Positions 51,101 through 53,865 of a stretch of 64,000 nucleotides of DNA are shown here, piece after piece. Position 1 is the first letter of the stretch; each line of letters starts with the position of its first letter. Origin of the DNA: Hippasteria phrygiana (Eukaryota; Echinodermata; Asteroidea; Valvatida; Goniasteridae); NCBI GenBank assembly GCA_037893225.1, contig JAZGUH010000362.1:1155501-1219500 (forward strand), read 5' to 3'. The notes beneath the pieces are model-generated. The model made no database searches, was not told where the DNA came from, and saw only the letters and a list, made by a program, of their open reading frames with translations. The translations under genes were made by a program, and so were the position numbers.

Positions 51101-53865
51101 ATTGTCATTGATCAGATTGACTCCAATCTATACACAGGCCAAGAACACACATTGAGGTGATGTGTTATTGAGGTGATGTTATGATGACCATCATATGATT
51201 TATATTATTTTTTTTTTGAGGTTTTGAAATTTTAAGCCATATCTCATCAACAGAATATAATAAATTTGAAATTCCTTTTTGTAACAATTCATTAGGTCAG
51301 AGTTATGGATGTGAACATGTGTAACATCATCCTGACGTCATCAAAATGCCCTTTTAAAAATCACATAAGGGTAAGTCGGATCGTTATGAAAATTGGTAAA
51401 ATCTGAAGTGACGTGATCGGCTGATTTTCTAGGAATTTTTTAGTTTTTCAAATTTCTTTTTAACTGTCATTGATCAGATTGACTGCAATCTTGACACATG
51501 CCAAGACCACGTTCCAAATATGTGACGTCATGACGACGCTATCCTACGATTTTATGTTGATTTTTAGGTTTCTTTAATTTTTAATGCAATTTGTAACCGG
51601 GACTTGCGCCATATAACAGCCTAAGGTCTTAAACAAGTTTGTCATATATATCCTATAATGGAAATTACATGACCAAGAAAGAAGTCAGGATGACGTCACG
51701 CTTAAAGGTCAAGTTTGGAGCAGCAAAAGACATAGAAGTGATGGAGTTTTGTGCTGAATATAACAGTATAACAGAAAAACGGAAAAGCCCTGCCTCTGTT
51801 TGCAAGAGACGCAAGATGTCTAGTTATTATTTTCTTTATGTTCCATGCAAAGATATGTGAAAAGGGTATCGCTCAACTCATGACAGATATTTAGCATAAA
51901 ATCAATTAATATTTGGACTGGTTCACAGTGCCATAGGTTTGTGTATAAATTACATGGTTTGTTTGGCCTCCAAACCCACAATGCATTGAGAATGTCGAAA
52001 AGGTTTATTGCACTCAAACTACATGTATTCCTACATCGAACCCCCCAGTTGGAGCTGGTATAGTCACCTTTAATGCTGGGGTCACCCACTAGGCAGGCCT
52101 TTTTTTTTACTGGGCTTCTGGCCAAGGCATCCATTTTAGTCCTTTGTGTATAGCCATAAAGGAAACTAACTATGGGCCCATGGGGGGCGTGGCTCCCAGG
52201 GTTCTCAGTCTCCGTAAGTGGCAGACCCAAAATTTAACTTTCACGTTTGGCTTCATGCGCTCTCCATAGCAGTGCCAGGATTTATTGCAATAATAATAAA
52301 TCAAACTGGGGCTCAAGGTCCCCCCTAGTCCATGGAATAGCCGCTCGTGCAACGTGACGAGCGTCTATAATATGTGTGCAGATCTGGCGATTAATTATGC
52401 AAGACAACCGCATCATGACCTCTAGATTTTGACCAATCAGCCTGTTCGTTTTTTGGACCTTCGGTAAGCCGCTGATCAGACAGGCGCGCATTGCTACCCA
52501 GACAAGTGACGTGACGCGCCCCAGATATGCATGTCTTTGAGAAATGTAAACATTTCTGCACGCGCACGGAATCATGTTGCAGTTGTACTGTATGTACCGC
52601 GCCCGCGTGCGCGTGCTGGGGAAGCACGCGCGCGCGACACAGCGGCATTTGAATTATTTTGTTGCTATGGCATTGCTGCATACGCGCCGTGATGAATGCT
52701 GAGAAATGGAGTCAGCTGACACCTACCAACCAATCAGTACCTTCGTCGACATTTCTGATCGAAATGACGTCACAAGTTGCAAAGTCCACTCCGATTGGCT
52801 GGCGCGCGGGGTCGCATAAATTAGCATGTCCGCATATATCAGACGTTGATATGCATGCAATGCATGCAACGTCTGATACTCAGACAAGGTCCCCCCCCAC
52901 CCTACTCCCAAGGCCCCACCCTACTCCCAAGGCCCAACCCCTTTGTGTGCACACTGATCAATAAAGTCCTACATATTTTGAATAAGACTAAAATCAAATA
53001 AAAAACAAATACAGTACGTGGAACAAAGGCGTGGTCCCAACGATGACCGCCCTACACTCTACCCCTGGAGTACGGTTGTTTATAATGAGGCGTCAGGGTG
53101 TCGGGGCGGCCTGTGCAGCCAAGCGTAATATAGACAATAATCCAACAATGGATTGAAAATGCAGAGAATGGCGTGCAGATGTCATCCGGCCTGGTGGCAG
53201 TTGTTTTTTTGGTGTCTATAGGTGTCATCCGGCTTCAAAGGGTTAAGAGAGGGGGGTACAGCTTCATTCTAGATCAGCTTCATTCTAGATCAATGTACTC
53301 AACAGTTGAAGTGCAATTGGGGGGTGGTTAGCTCTGAATGTTTACAACATAGAAAGCAAGGGGAAATCTCATTGTGCGCTATGCAGTTCGTAATAAAAGA
53401 AATTGGTTAGTACTAATTTCCTGAGTGGCAGTTTCCATAGTTGTATTTTGCGCCAATACTTCTCGGGCACAGTTTGGAAGCCACGAACAGCTTGAAAGAA
53501 AGCTCAAAATACAGGGAAGAAGACAAACTTACCAGAAGGGGTTGTATCAAGCTTGCAGGTGACTCCAACGTCTCCGTAATACCTGCATGAGCCGTGATTC
53601 AACCAACCTCTGTGGTCACACTGGTCAATGCGCGATTCTTGTCCATCACAAGCAACGTTGTCCAGCAGTATTGGCCCTGACCCTCGACCAAAGTGACCAT
53701 TTGTCCAGACCTGGGATGCAGAAGGGTAGCCCAGCTGTCGACAGATCACGTTGGCCTCCTTGTTGGTACTCCAGCCATTACCACAGATTGTTCCCCATTG
53801 TCCTCGGTACAACACTTCCACTCTACCTTCGTTTGGGGAGTTCCCATTCACCAGACGGACAGAAA
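1..53865 (-). CDS. Giant adhesion GPCR ectodomain: 14 SRCR + 4 HYR + HormR + GAIN/GPS (spliced, open at both ends)
   Basis: Twenty-four minus-strand exons join with matching phases into one open frame of about 2,295 residues: SRCR repeats roughly 1-1550, HYR 1551-1928, HormR 1929-2005, GAIN/GPS 2006-2295. SRCR and HYR domains are extracellular ligand-binding or adhesive modules. HormR followed by GAIN and GPS is diagnostic of adhesion GPCRs, where GAIN self-cleaves at the GPS and exposes a tethered agonist. The signal peptide is not in the window (beyond 64 kb), and the cleavage site and seven helices should lie left of base 1. Exon joins, in order: 53865-53533, 47586-47260, 44102-43776, 40750-40421, 35146-34808, 30527-30198, 29955-29620, 28859-28533, 26807-26466, 25171-24836, 18454-18125, 17171-16842, 15903-15580, 15298-14960, 14199-13930, 11619-11344, 11067-10792, 6344-6033, 4903-4802, 3355-3228, 2426-2277, 1610-1223, 777-587, 142-1. 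A predicted ligand would be guesswork; SRCR arrays often bind microbial or self polyanions. Confidence 0.88.
143..586 (-). other. Intron between GAIN exons 3 and 4
   Basis: 444 bp. I see no coding motif, no RNA gene and no recognised repeat in it. Confidence 0.75.
587..777 (-). CDS. GAIN exon 3 (subdomain B strand region)
   Basis: The exon is bounded by acceptor TTTGTGCAG and donor GTTAGC, phase 1 in and phase 0 out. The translation starts NSSVQLQAIFLIYADDTLFQ and later has AGSVVSLTV and NLTEPVVIQF. These match the GAIN-B pattern of hydrophobic strand, tyrosine, small loop, Leu-Phe, then Val-Ser strand and NLxxPVxIxF just before the GPS. It has no start codon of its own. Phases agree with both neighbours, so the call is firm although the donor (GTTAGC) is weak. 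Confidence 0.85.
778..1222 (-). other. Intron between GAIN exons 2 and 3
   Basis: 445 bp with a run of about 14 C on the plus strand near 1003-1017. Nothing else is recognised. Confidence 0.75.
1223..1610 (-). CDS. GAIN exon 2 (subdomains A to B)
   Basis: The longest exon seen (388 nt), phase 0 in and phase 1 out, donor GTAGGT. It opens VTEAVLETVNNVIL, the family's VNxxL helix of GAIN-A, continues with an acidic-serine linker (DDEDEITPDASSSS), a helix AIVQSVETQVSLTL, and the strand SIHVEAVSLDL, and ends with VQLPGNIVDLIQPPSG. A tRNA-derived SINE begins about 20 nt upstream of its acceptor, so the pyrimidine tract available for splicing is short. Confidence 0.85.
1631..1857 (+). repeat. tRNA-derived SINE, copy 1
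   Basis: Sequence begins ATTCTGGGTTTATGACTTC, has a tRNA-like segment at 1704-1777 with box A (TAGCTCAGTTGGTAGAGC) and box B (GGTTCGAATCC), then a tail through TTTGTTCACTTTGAAAATG to about 1857. The same unit recurs at 1938, 12968 and 39470. The tRNA part lacks T33 in its anticodon loop and pairs poorly in the acceptor stem, so it is a SINE promoter and not a working tRNA. It lies in the intron upstream of GAIN exon 2. Confidence 0.8.
1938..2120 (+). repeat. tRNA-derived SINE, copy 2
   Basis: A second copy in the same intron and orientation as copy 1, starting TGGCTATACGGCATTCTGGG. Box A region is TAGTTCAGTTGGTAGAGC and box B GGTTCAAATCC, each with one change from copy 1. Confidence 0.8.
2277..2426 (-). 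CDS. GAIN exon 1 (subdomain A helices)
   Basis: 150 nt, phase 0 on both sides, acceptor TGGCAG, donor GTATAT. The translation reads VEVSTGNVVEVAKFLANQTS then AEDIEVVSTILMNIVN. This alternation of NVVxVAxxL and DIxVVxxILxxIV helices is typical of GAIN-A. It joins in frame to VTEAVLETVNN of the next exon. Confidence 0.85.
2427..3227 (-). other. Intron between HormR exon 2 and GAIN exon 1
   Basis: 801 bp. It holds one copy (3069-3145) of a ~75-bp direct repeat that recurs at 4931-5005; otherwise nothing is recognised. Confidence 0.7.
3069..3145 (+). repeat. 75-bp direct repeat, left copy
   Basis: Starts GAAAGAAATTGAATGAGCCA and ends CTCCCGAAAAAA. The copy at 4931-5005 differs by only a few bases. 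The two copies flank both HormR exons. Confidence 0.8.
3228..3355 (-). CDS. HormR exon 2 and start of GAIN
   Basis: 128 nt, phase 1 in and phase 0 out, acceptor TTGCAG, donor GTACAT. The translation AGEPLAVRNCSIVAPPVYFI then WEEPDLRSCGEE supplies the second half of a HormR domain, whose family pattern is a cysteine after an Arg/Asn, an aromatic W, then PDxxxC. The end, NDVTLEDVEE, leads into the first GAIN helix. Confidence 0.82.
3463..4778. mobile_element. Non-autonomous hAT-type transposon with 8-bp target duplication
   Basis: Imperfect terminal inverted repeats TAGGGGTGTGC (left) and GGCACGGCCCTA (right), each followed inward by GGGTACCC-rich subterminal sequence. Both sides are bordered by the identical octamer GTACGTTT (3455-3462 and 4779-4786). 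An 8-bp duplication with TAGGG-type ends is characteristic of hAT elements. No transposase is visible in its 1,316 bp. With its duplication it accounts for nearly all of the 1,446-bp intron between the two HormR exons. Confidence 0.87.
4802..4903 (-). CDS. HormR exon 1
   Basis: 102 nt, phase 1 on both sides, acceptor CTATAG, donor GTACTT. The translation GQCAFASYNGLTWPVTTAGT then TAKSVERCLLMTMN fits the HormR start: Cys, Tyr-x-Gly-Leu-Thr-Trp-Pro, Thr-x-Ala-Gly, and a second Cys. The phase fits HY4 upstream (ending in G of phase 1) and HormR exon 2 downstream. It has no ATG and was found only by reading the splice sites. The domain is a common partner of GAIN in adhesion GPCRs. Confidence 0.85.
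4931..5005 (+). repeat. 75-bp direct repeat, right copy
   Basis: Near-identical to 3069-3145, same orientation, about 1.86 kb apart. Confidence 0.8.
5403..5527. mobile_element. Short hairpin-type inverted-repeat element
   Basis: Ends are AGGCCCTGTCCAAATTACTTGG and its near-perfect reverse complement, with only about 80 bp inside. It has the form of a MITE; no clear target duplication was found. Confidence 0.6.
5531..5815. mobile_element. MITE of the CAGNGTTGTA family, minisatellite-expanded
   Basis: The ends (AATCAAGTCAATCGCAAGTC and GACTTGTGATTGACTTGT) and the core AAGCTATTCAAA...AACAAAACCATTCCTTTGTCAT match the better-preserved element at 27492-27650. The left arm holds a 12-bp tandem array (5547-5665), which is absent from the other copy. 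Confidence 0.7.
5547..5665 (+). repeat. 12-bp minisatellite (CACGTCACTTCA)n
   Basis: About ten near-perfect copies of CACGTCACTTCA. The related element at 27492 has only a single equivalent segment here, so the array arose by expansion inside the transposon arm. Confidence 0.9.
6033..6344 (-). CDS. HYR domain exon HY4
   Basis: 312 nt, phase 1 on both sides. Starts DPEDPTITCPSSG, carries HDNVGVASVVV and ends HTVYYIVTDIAGNQGSC then LVIEVEG: the HYR pattern of PxIxCP, DNxG, GxHxVxYxxxDxAGNxxxC and a final IxV strand. HYR is an immunoglobulin-like extracellular module. At 104 residues it is about 12-14 longer than the other three, with an insert around RRLLADEGNWSPGDDE. It is the last HYR before HormR. 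Confidence 0.92.
6754..8220 (+). pseudogene. piggyBac (PGBD4-like) transposase, frameshifted
   Basis: Transposase cut into at least three frames. Fragment 6754-7320 includes RYADQTLC, MAFVALLLCMGI and the first catalytic Asp in SPDETMIKFKGRLGFKQYMP. Fragment 7413-7650 has the second Asp in FMDNWYTSPAL. Fragment 7655-8220 has the third in GYNKYMGGSDLAGQL, followed by HRSMKWWKRVF. A C-terminal cysteine-rich finger (CVVCSTRAKRKQ, CKQCITSQCVYYH) is still legible. All three catalytic Asp are present, but frame breaks near 7320 and 7655 and a missing N-terminus make it non-functional. Confidence 0.9.
8221..8361. repeat. Poly-C / poly-G low-complexity hairpin
   Basis: Long C runs (8233-8298) lead into GTTCAATGTTGG; after about 30 bp the inverse CCAACATTGAATTGGGG follows with a G run. 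The arms could fold back. C runs next to TCAATGT also occur near 31080-31110 and 32070-32150. Confidence 0.7.
8791..9586 (+). mobile_element. Non-autonomous hAT element nested in the piggyBac
   Basis: Ends CAGGGCTCGAAATT and AATTTCGAGCCCTG are inverted, with GCGCAAGT-rich subterminal repeats. CAGGG ends are common in hAT elements. A perfect 8-bp duplication is not evident. A plus-strand stretch near 9381 reads MKRSPPKQKSLLSFFKSKRP, which resembles the N-terminus of hAT-type transposases, so it probably derives internally from an autonomous parent. Confidence 0.72.
10792..11067 (-). CDS. HYR domain exon HY3
   Basis: 276 nt, phase 1-1, donor GTAAGT, acceptor TCTACAG. Starts DEEDPTIACPDDN, has SNDNVGITASWF and ends HTVVFHVQDDAGNKDTC then LNITVSG. 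Both conserved HYR cysteines are present. Only 276 bp of intron separates it from HY2. Confidence 0.93.
11344..11619 (-). CDS. HYR domain exon HY2
   Basis: 276 nt, phase 1-1. Starts DNELPNVFDCPDDIIIPAM, ends YKARDMSGNENVCGFSITVTG. It has two extra cysteines in the middle (VTFTCLV and PDSCNQ), which the other HYR repeats lack and which could form an internal disulphide. The usual GxHxVxY is replaced by VGVTMVMYKARD. Confidence 0.9.
11949..12909 (+). pseudogene. Penelope-like retroelement fragment (RT end + GIY-YIG), copy 1
   Basis: The first part reads FLDVTIRKEDNSVTTDLYSK then THKYLHSSSMSP and HCKTGIAF, the region after the RT catalytic motifs. From 12160 an open frame of 249 residues runs through RDLIVRAEVP, a cysteine cluster (CNSRCVVC) and a GIY-YIG-type nuclease stretch, FLCRVCGIQYVRETKNTLKK then GHRSTV. 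The usual YVGET is YVRET, a probable inactivating change, and the catalytic N-terminal RT is missing. It lies in the HY1-HY2 intron in the opposite direction to the host gene. Confidence 0.82.
12968..13150 (+). repeat. tRNA-derived SINE, copy 3
   Basis: Starts TGGCTATACGGCATTCTGGG; box A TAGCTCAGTTGGTAGAGC and box B GGTTCGAATCC are intact. It lies just after the Penelope-like fragment. Confidence 0.8.
13930..14199 (-). CDS. HYR domain exon HY1
   Basis: 270 nt, phase 1-1, donor GTATGT, acceptor TTTGACAG. Starts DTEPPNITCPRNLTVESESG, ends HLLRYTVTDDSNNRATCFMY then ITVLG. It is the first HYR after the SRCR array. DDSNN replaces the usual DxAGN. Confidence 0.92.
14200..14959 (-). other. Intron between SR14 and HY1
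   Basis: 760 bp. It marks the change from SRCR to HYR modules. No repeat or gene is recognised. Confidence 0.7.
14960..15298 (-). CDS. SRCR exon SR14 (last of the array)
   Basis: 339 nt, phase 1-1, donor GTAACC. Starts SVRLVNGNSPNEG, has VYYKCFWGTICDNDW, VICRRLGYPSAS, FGQGSGPILL, DQCDHSGW and DAGVTC. Seven cysteines: the six of a group-A-type SRCR plus one extra before WGT. A tail DGTLPPTG links to HY1. Confidence 0.95.
15580..15903 (-). CDS. SRCR exon SR13
   Basis: 324 nt, the shortest SRCR exon, phase 1-1, donor GTAAGT. RLANGNTPYEG, ADQWGTVCDDGW, VVCRQLGFPPAT, then ASFGQGPFFLDFVAC, where the usual GSGPI is shortened to GPF. Six cysteines, none before WGT. It shares ADQWGTVCDDxWxIKEA with SR3 and QLGFPPAT with SR6. 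Confidence 0.95.
15904..16841 (-). other. Intron between SR12 and SR13
   Basis: 938 bp, without a confidently identified element. Confidence 0.6.
16842..17171 (-). CDS. SRCR exon SR12
   Basis: 330 nt, phase 1-1, donor GTACAG, acceptor TTTCACAG. VVVRLVGGNSANEG, YYRCQWGTICDYDW, VVCRQLGYPSASNAW, AHFGQGSGPIIL, EQCDHSGF, DVGVTC. Seven cysteines with the extra one before WGT. A ~65-nt stretch (16985-17050) is nearly identical to SR2 (47398-47465), which suggests one arose from the other. Confidence 0.95.
17354..17636. mobile_element. MITE with GGGTCATTCCA ends
   Basis: 283 bp with ~33-bp inverted ends (GGGTCATTCCATCAATTTGG and inverse) and an inner inverted pair (GGTGTCCCTGTTAC / GTAACAGGGACACC). 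Both ends are bordered by AAAT, a possible 4-bp target duplication. Lies in the SR11-SR12 intron. Confidence 0.8.
18125..18454 (-). CDS. SRCR exon SR11, lacking C2 and C7
   Basis: 330 nt, phase 1-1, donor GTGAGT. SVRLANGNNPYEG, YDQCQWGRISGRDW, VICRQLGYPSAAN, FGRGSGPTLF, DQCNFDGLF, NNVGVTC. The cysteine normally in WGTVC is Ser (WGRIS), and the seventh, normally six to nine residues after GW, is absent (FDVDYGYYYNN). In the SRCR fold these two pair with each other. Five cysteines remain, including the extra one before WG. Confidence 0.94.
18820..18900 (+). pseudogene. Inverted fragment of the mariner transposase
   Basis: This plus-strand stretch is a diverged reverse complement of about 19505-19590, the start of the mariner-like frame. 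The two fragments face each other about 600 bp apart. Confidence 0.6.
19060..19577 (-). pseudogene. mariner/IS630-type transposase remnant
   Basis: A frame at 19577-19257 has NFNGEAYLQMINDLNVPQLEQ, RRLWWAKDGAPAHRRI and LRERF. The typical WPPRSP follows near 19230 and GYLKDTVYITPLHDINE near 19170 after frame breaks and a small deletion. DGAPAHRRI carries the second catalytic Asp. The N-terminal DNA-binding part is missing. Confidence 0.82.
20213..21281 (+). repeat. Left arm of the foldback element
   Basis: Outer end GGTATGGCTTAATCG, inner end AAGTAAAGATAAAAGAA. It matches the right arm with scattered single-base differences and small indels. Confidence 0.85.
23286..24352 (-). repeat. Right arm of the foldback element
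   Basis: Reverse complement of the left arm. The frame starting at 23762 corresponds to the frame at 20735-20376 in the left arm. Confidence 0.85.
24836..25171 (-). CDS. SRCR exon SR10
   Basis: 336 nt, phase 1-1, donor GTAAGC, acceptor CTTTCAG. LVRLADGSNPFEG, YYEGHWGTVCDTSW, VVCRQLGYPSASQAW, NSHFGQGFGPIYL, DECGHDGW, NAGVTC. Six cysteines, none before WGT. It shares SQAWQNSHFG with SR7. Confidence 0.95.
25950..26410. repeat. Degenerate CAACGTTGTGATAACGTCAC-type repeats
   Basis: Repeated variants of AACGTTGTGATAAC, ACGTTGTAAAATAACATC and similar are spread over about 460 bp in the SR9-SR10 intron, in both orientations. It resembles a decayed tandem repeat. Confidence 0.6.
26466..26807 (-). 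CDS. SRCR exon SR9, lacking C2 and C7
   Basis: 342 nt, the longest SRCR exon, phase 1-1, donor GTAAGT. LVRLVDGNTPFEG, YYQCYWGTIGDYDW, VICRQLGYPSASRAW, NSHFGKGSGPVLL, EQCDHHGW, then GSDYEYSYYNHYDDVSVTC. The cysteine of WGTIC is Gly, and the stretch after GW has tyrosines but no seventh cysteine. Five cysteines remain. The acceptor could alternatively lie at 26801. Confidence 0.94.
27492..27650. mobile_element. hAT-type MITE (CAGAGTTGTA ends) with 8-bp duplication
   Basis: Inverted ends CAGAGTTGT and inverse. Identical octamers GGCCCTTC flank it (27484-27491, 27651-27658). Core AAGCTATTCAAACACACTAT, then AACAAAAGCATTCCTTTGTCAT. Lies in the SR8-SR9 intron. Confidence 0.87.
28533..28859 (-). CDS. 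SRCR exon SR8
   Basis: 327 nt, phase 1-1, donor GTGATT, acceptor CTTGCAG. SVRLVNGDSPYEGTVEV, RNQWGTVCGYEW, VICRQLGYPSASNAW, AHFGQGSGPVLL, DECDHSGW, DVGVSC. Six cysteines. The donor departs from consensus at positions 4-6. Confidence 0.95.
28860..29619 (-). other. Intron between SR7 and SR8
   Basis: 760 bp, AT-rich. Nothing recognised. Confidence 0.7.
29620..29955 (-). CDS. SRCR exon SR7
   Basis: 336 nt, phase 1-1, donor GTCAGT. SVRLVNGNVRNEG, YYKCHWGTICHGGW, VICRQLGYPSASQAW, NSHFGRGSGTVLL, EQCDHSGW, DVGVTC. Seven cysteines with the extra one before WGT. A short 242-bp intron separates it from SR6. Confidence 0.95.
30041..30157 (+). repeat. G-rich low-complexity tract
   Basis: GGGGCAG-like units and an unbroken run of 32 G (30095-30126), inside the 242-bp SR6-SR7 intron. 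In the transcript it is C-rich. Confidence 0.9.
30198..30527 (-). CDS. SRCR exon SR6
   Basis: 330 nt, phase 1-1, donor GTAGGG. SVRLVNGSTPYEGRVEV, YYQGQWGTVCDDDW, VVCRQLGFPPATQAW, YFGQGSGSILL, EDCDHNAW, DVGVSC. Six cysteines. The most canonical SRCR of the set. Confidence 0.95.
30528..34807 (-). other. Intron between SR5 and SR6
   Basis: 4.3 kb. It holds C/G-rich tracts around 30890-31090 and 32070-32160, a hAT MITE (32437-32653), and a (CGCA)n microsatellite near 33637-33661. No supported gene. Confidence 0.65.
32437..32653. mobile_element. hAT-type MITE (CAGTGTTGTAGTCGAG ends) with 8-bp duplication
   Basis: Inverted ends CAGTGTTGTAGTCGAGA and inverse, bordered by identical octamers CTTTTCCT (32429-32436, 32654-32661). 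Arms carry CAAGACCAGCA repeats. The core AAGCTATTCAAATGAACTGT then AACAAAATCATTCCTTTGTC is shared with elements at 5531, 27492 and 45125. Confidence 0.9.
34808..35146 (-). CDS. SRCR exon SR5
   Basis: 339 nt, phase 1-1, donor GTAAGT, acceptor ATTGCAG. FVPVRLVGGNNPNEG, YYQCSWGTICDTSW, VICRQLGYSSAS, HFGRRSGPIFL, GQCNHKGW, DVGVTC. Seven cysteines with the extra one before WGT. It has about two more codons before VRL than most repeats. Confidence 0.95.
35947..38656. mobile_element. 2.7-kb inverted-repeat element with TTCACGG-rich ends
   Basis: Left end ACTATGAACATCTAATCCCTT and right end GGGATGAAGATGTTCATAGT are inverted copies. Similarity continues inward through AAAAGTCCACTTTTCC and repeated TTTCACGG / CCGTGA motifs. 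No transposase is recognised, and the target duplication is unclear. Confidence 0.6.
39470..39655 (+). repeat. tRNA-derived SINE, copy 4, box A deleted
   Basis: It matches the other copies but lacks about 24 nt (GGGCAAGATAGCTCAGTTGG onward) at 39530/39531, which removes box A. Box B GGTTCGAATCC remains. Confidence 0.8.
40258..40292 (+). repeat. (CAAG)n / (CAAA)n microsatellite
   Basis: About six CAAG units followed by CAAA units. Confidence 0.95.
40421..40750 (-). CDS. SRCR exon SR4
   Basis: 330 nt, phase 1-1, donor GTAAGT. SIRLVNGITPNEG, YYGCHWGTICDYNW, VVCKQLGYPSASQAW, YFGQGSGPVLL, DQCDHSGW, DVAVTC. Seven cysteines. The donor region and the following intron bases match those of SR1 (PSGK then VFF if read through), a sign of a recent segmental copy. 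Confidence 0.95.
40845..43703 (+). mobile_element. Inverted-repeat element bearing a 603-bp TGACGTCA tandem array (copy A)
   Basis: Ends CCTTTTTGACATTCTCAA and inverse TGAGAATGTCAAAAAGG. The inside is about four tandem copies of a ~603-bp unit (the marker CATGTTCTGTTG recurs at 41254, 41856, 42459, 43063). Each unit contains several TGACGTCATCATGACGTCA palindromes, with roughly 30 TGACGTCA octamers in all. A hairpin CCTTTTCCGACTGACTC...GTCGGAAAAG lies near 43441. No transposase frame. It makes up about 95% of the SR3-SR4 intron. Confidence 0.82.
41250..43300 (+). repeat. ~603-bp tandem repeat, about 3.5-4 units
   Basis: Period measured from the recurring marker: 602, 603 and 604 bp. Units differ by scattered substitutions, so it is not an assembly duplicate. 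Confidence 0.88.
43776..44102 (-). CDS. SRCR exon SR3
   Basis: 327 nt, phase 1-1. VLRLVDGDNPFAG, ADQWGTVCDDDW, VICRQLGYPPASQAW, then QSDRGVGPILL, where others have about three more residues (HFGQGSGP). DQCDITGW, DAGVTC. Six cysteines. The donor GTTGGT is weak and lies only 73 bp from the transposon in the downstream intron. Confidence 0.94.
44170..44240 (+). repeat. GGGGC-type minisatellite
   Basis: Repeated GGGGC/GGGGT/GGGCA pentamers. Confidence 0.9.
44480..45881. mobile_element. 1.4-kb hAT-like element with AATATAGGTTTTCCCGGCC ends
   Basis: Inverted ends of at least 75 bp (AATATAGGTTTTCCCGGCC inward through TTCATTTTCGTCTGAATTT). Flanked by AAAGGAAC and AAAGGCAC, an 8-bp duplication with one mismatch. 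A MITE is nested at about 45125-45334. No transposase is recognised. Confidence 0.78.
45125..45334. mobile_element. MITE of the CAGTGTTGTAGTCGAG family, nested
   Basis: The right end GTCTCGACTACAACACTG matches the element at 32437; the left end has decayed. Core AAGCTATTCAAATGAACTGT and CATTCCTTTGTCATGG present. Confidence 0.78.
45935..46502. mobile_element. Short element with GTGTCCGCACTGGAC ends
   Basis: GCCGTGTCCGCACTGGAC at the left and GTCCAGTGCGGACAGTG at the right are inverted. About 570 bp inside contain several CCGAGAC / GGTAAAA motifs. No coding capacity is recognised. Confidence 0.65.
47260..47586 (-). CDS. SRCR exon SR2
   Basis: 327 nt, phase 1-1, donor GTGAGT, acceptor TTATCAG. 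AVRLVDGNTPHEG, YYQCVWGTVCDYSW, VICQQLGYPSASNAW, AHFGQGSGPILL, EQCDNTGW, DVGVTC. Seven cysteines. Closest relative by eye is SR12. Confidence 0.95.
47587..48949 (-). other. SR1-SR2 intron, part near SR2
   Basis: G run near 47670-47686, (TG)n at 47980-47997 and a 27-base C run at 48763-48789. No supported gene. Confidence 0.65.
48950..52003 (-). mobile_element. TGACGTCA-array element, inverted and rearranged (copy B)
   Basis: Ends TCTTTTCGACATTCTCAAAG and TTGAGAATGTCGAAAAGG match copy A, but the whole lies in the opposite orientation (its GGGATTCCCCAATTATT region is at the left, near 49162). Inside, unit orientation changes at about 50040 and again at about 50910, and the 51000-51600 part is strongly decayed. 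Two GGCTTTTCCG...CGGAAAAGGC hairpins lie near 49220-49295. Confidence 0.75.
52004..53532 (-). other. SR1-SR2 intron, part near SR1
   Basis: No gene. An imperfect palindrome (TCAGACGTTG...GCATGCAATGCATGC...AACGTCTGA) lies at about 52839-52877, and GC-rich stretches at 52590-52640. Confidence 0.6.
53533..53865 (-). CDS. SRCR exon SR1 (most N-terminal seen)
   Basis: 333 nt, phase 1-1, donor GTAAGT, acceptor TCCCTAG. SVRLVNGNSPNEG, YRGQWGTICGNGW, an extra residue in STNKEANVICRQLGYPSAS, HFGRGSGPILL, DQCDHRGW, DVGVTC. Six cysteines. It enters in phase 1, so at least one more coding exon must lie upstream, beyond the window or unrecognised. Confidence 0.95.
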
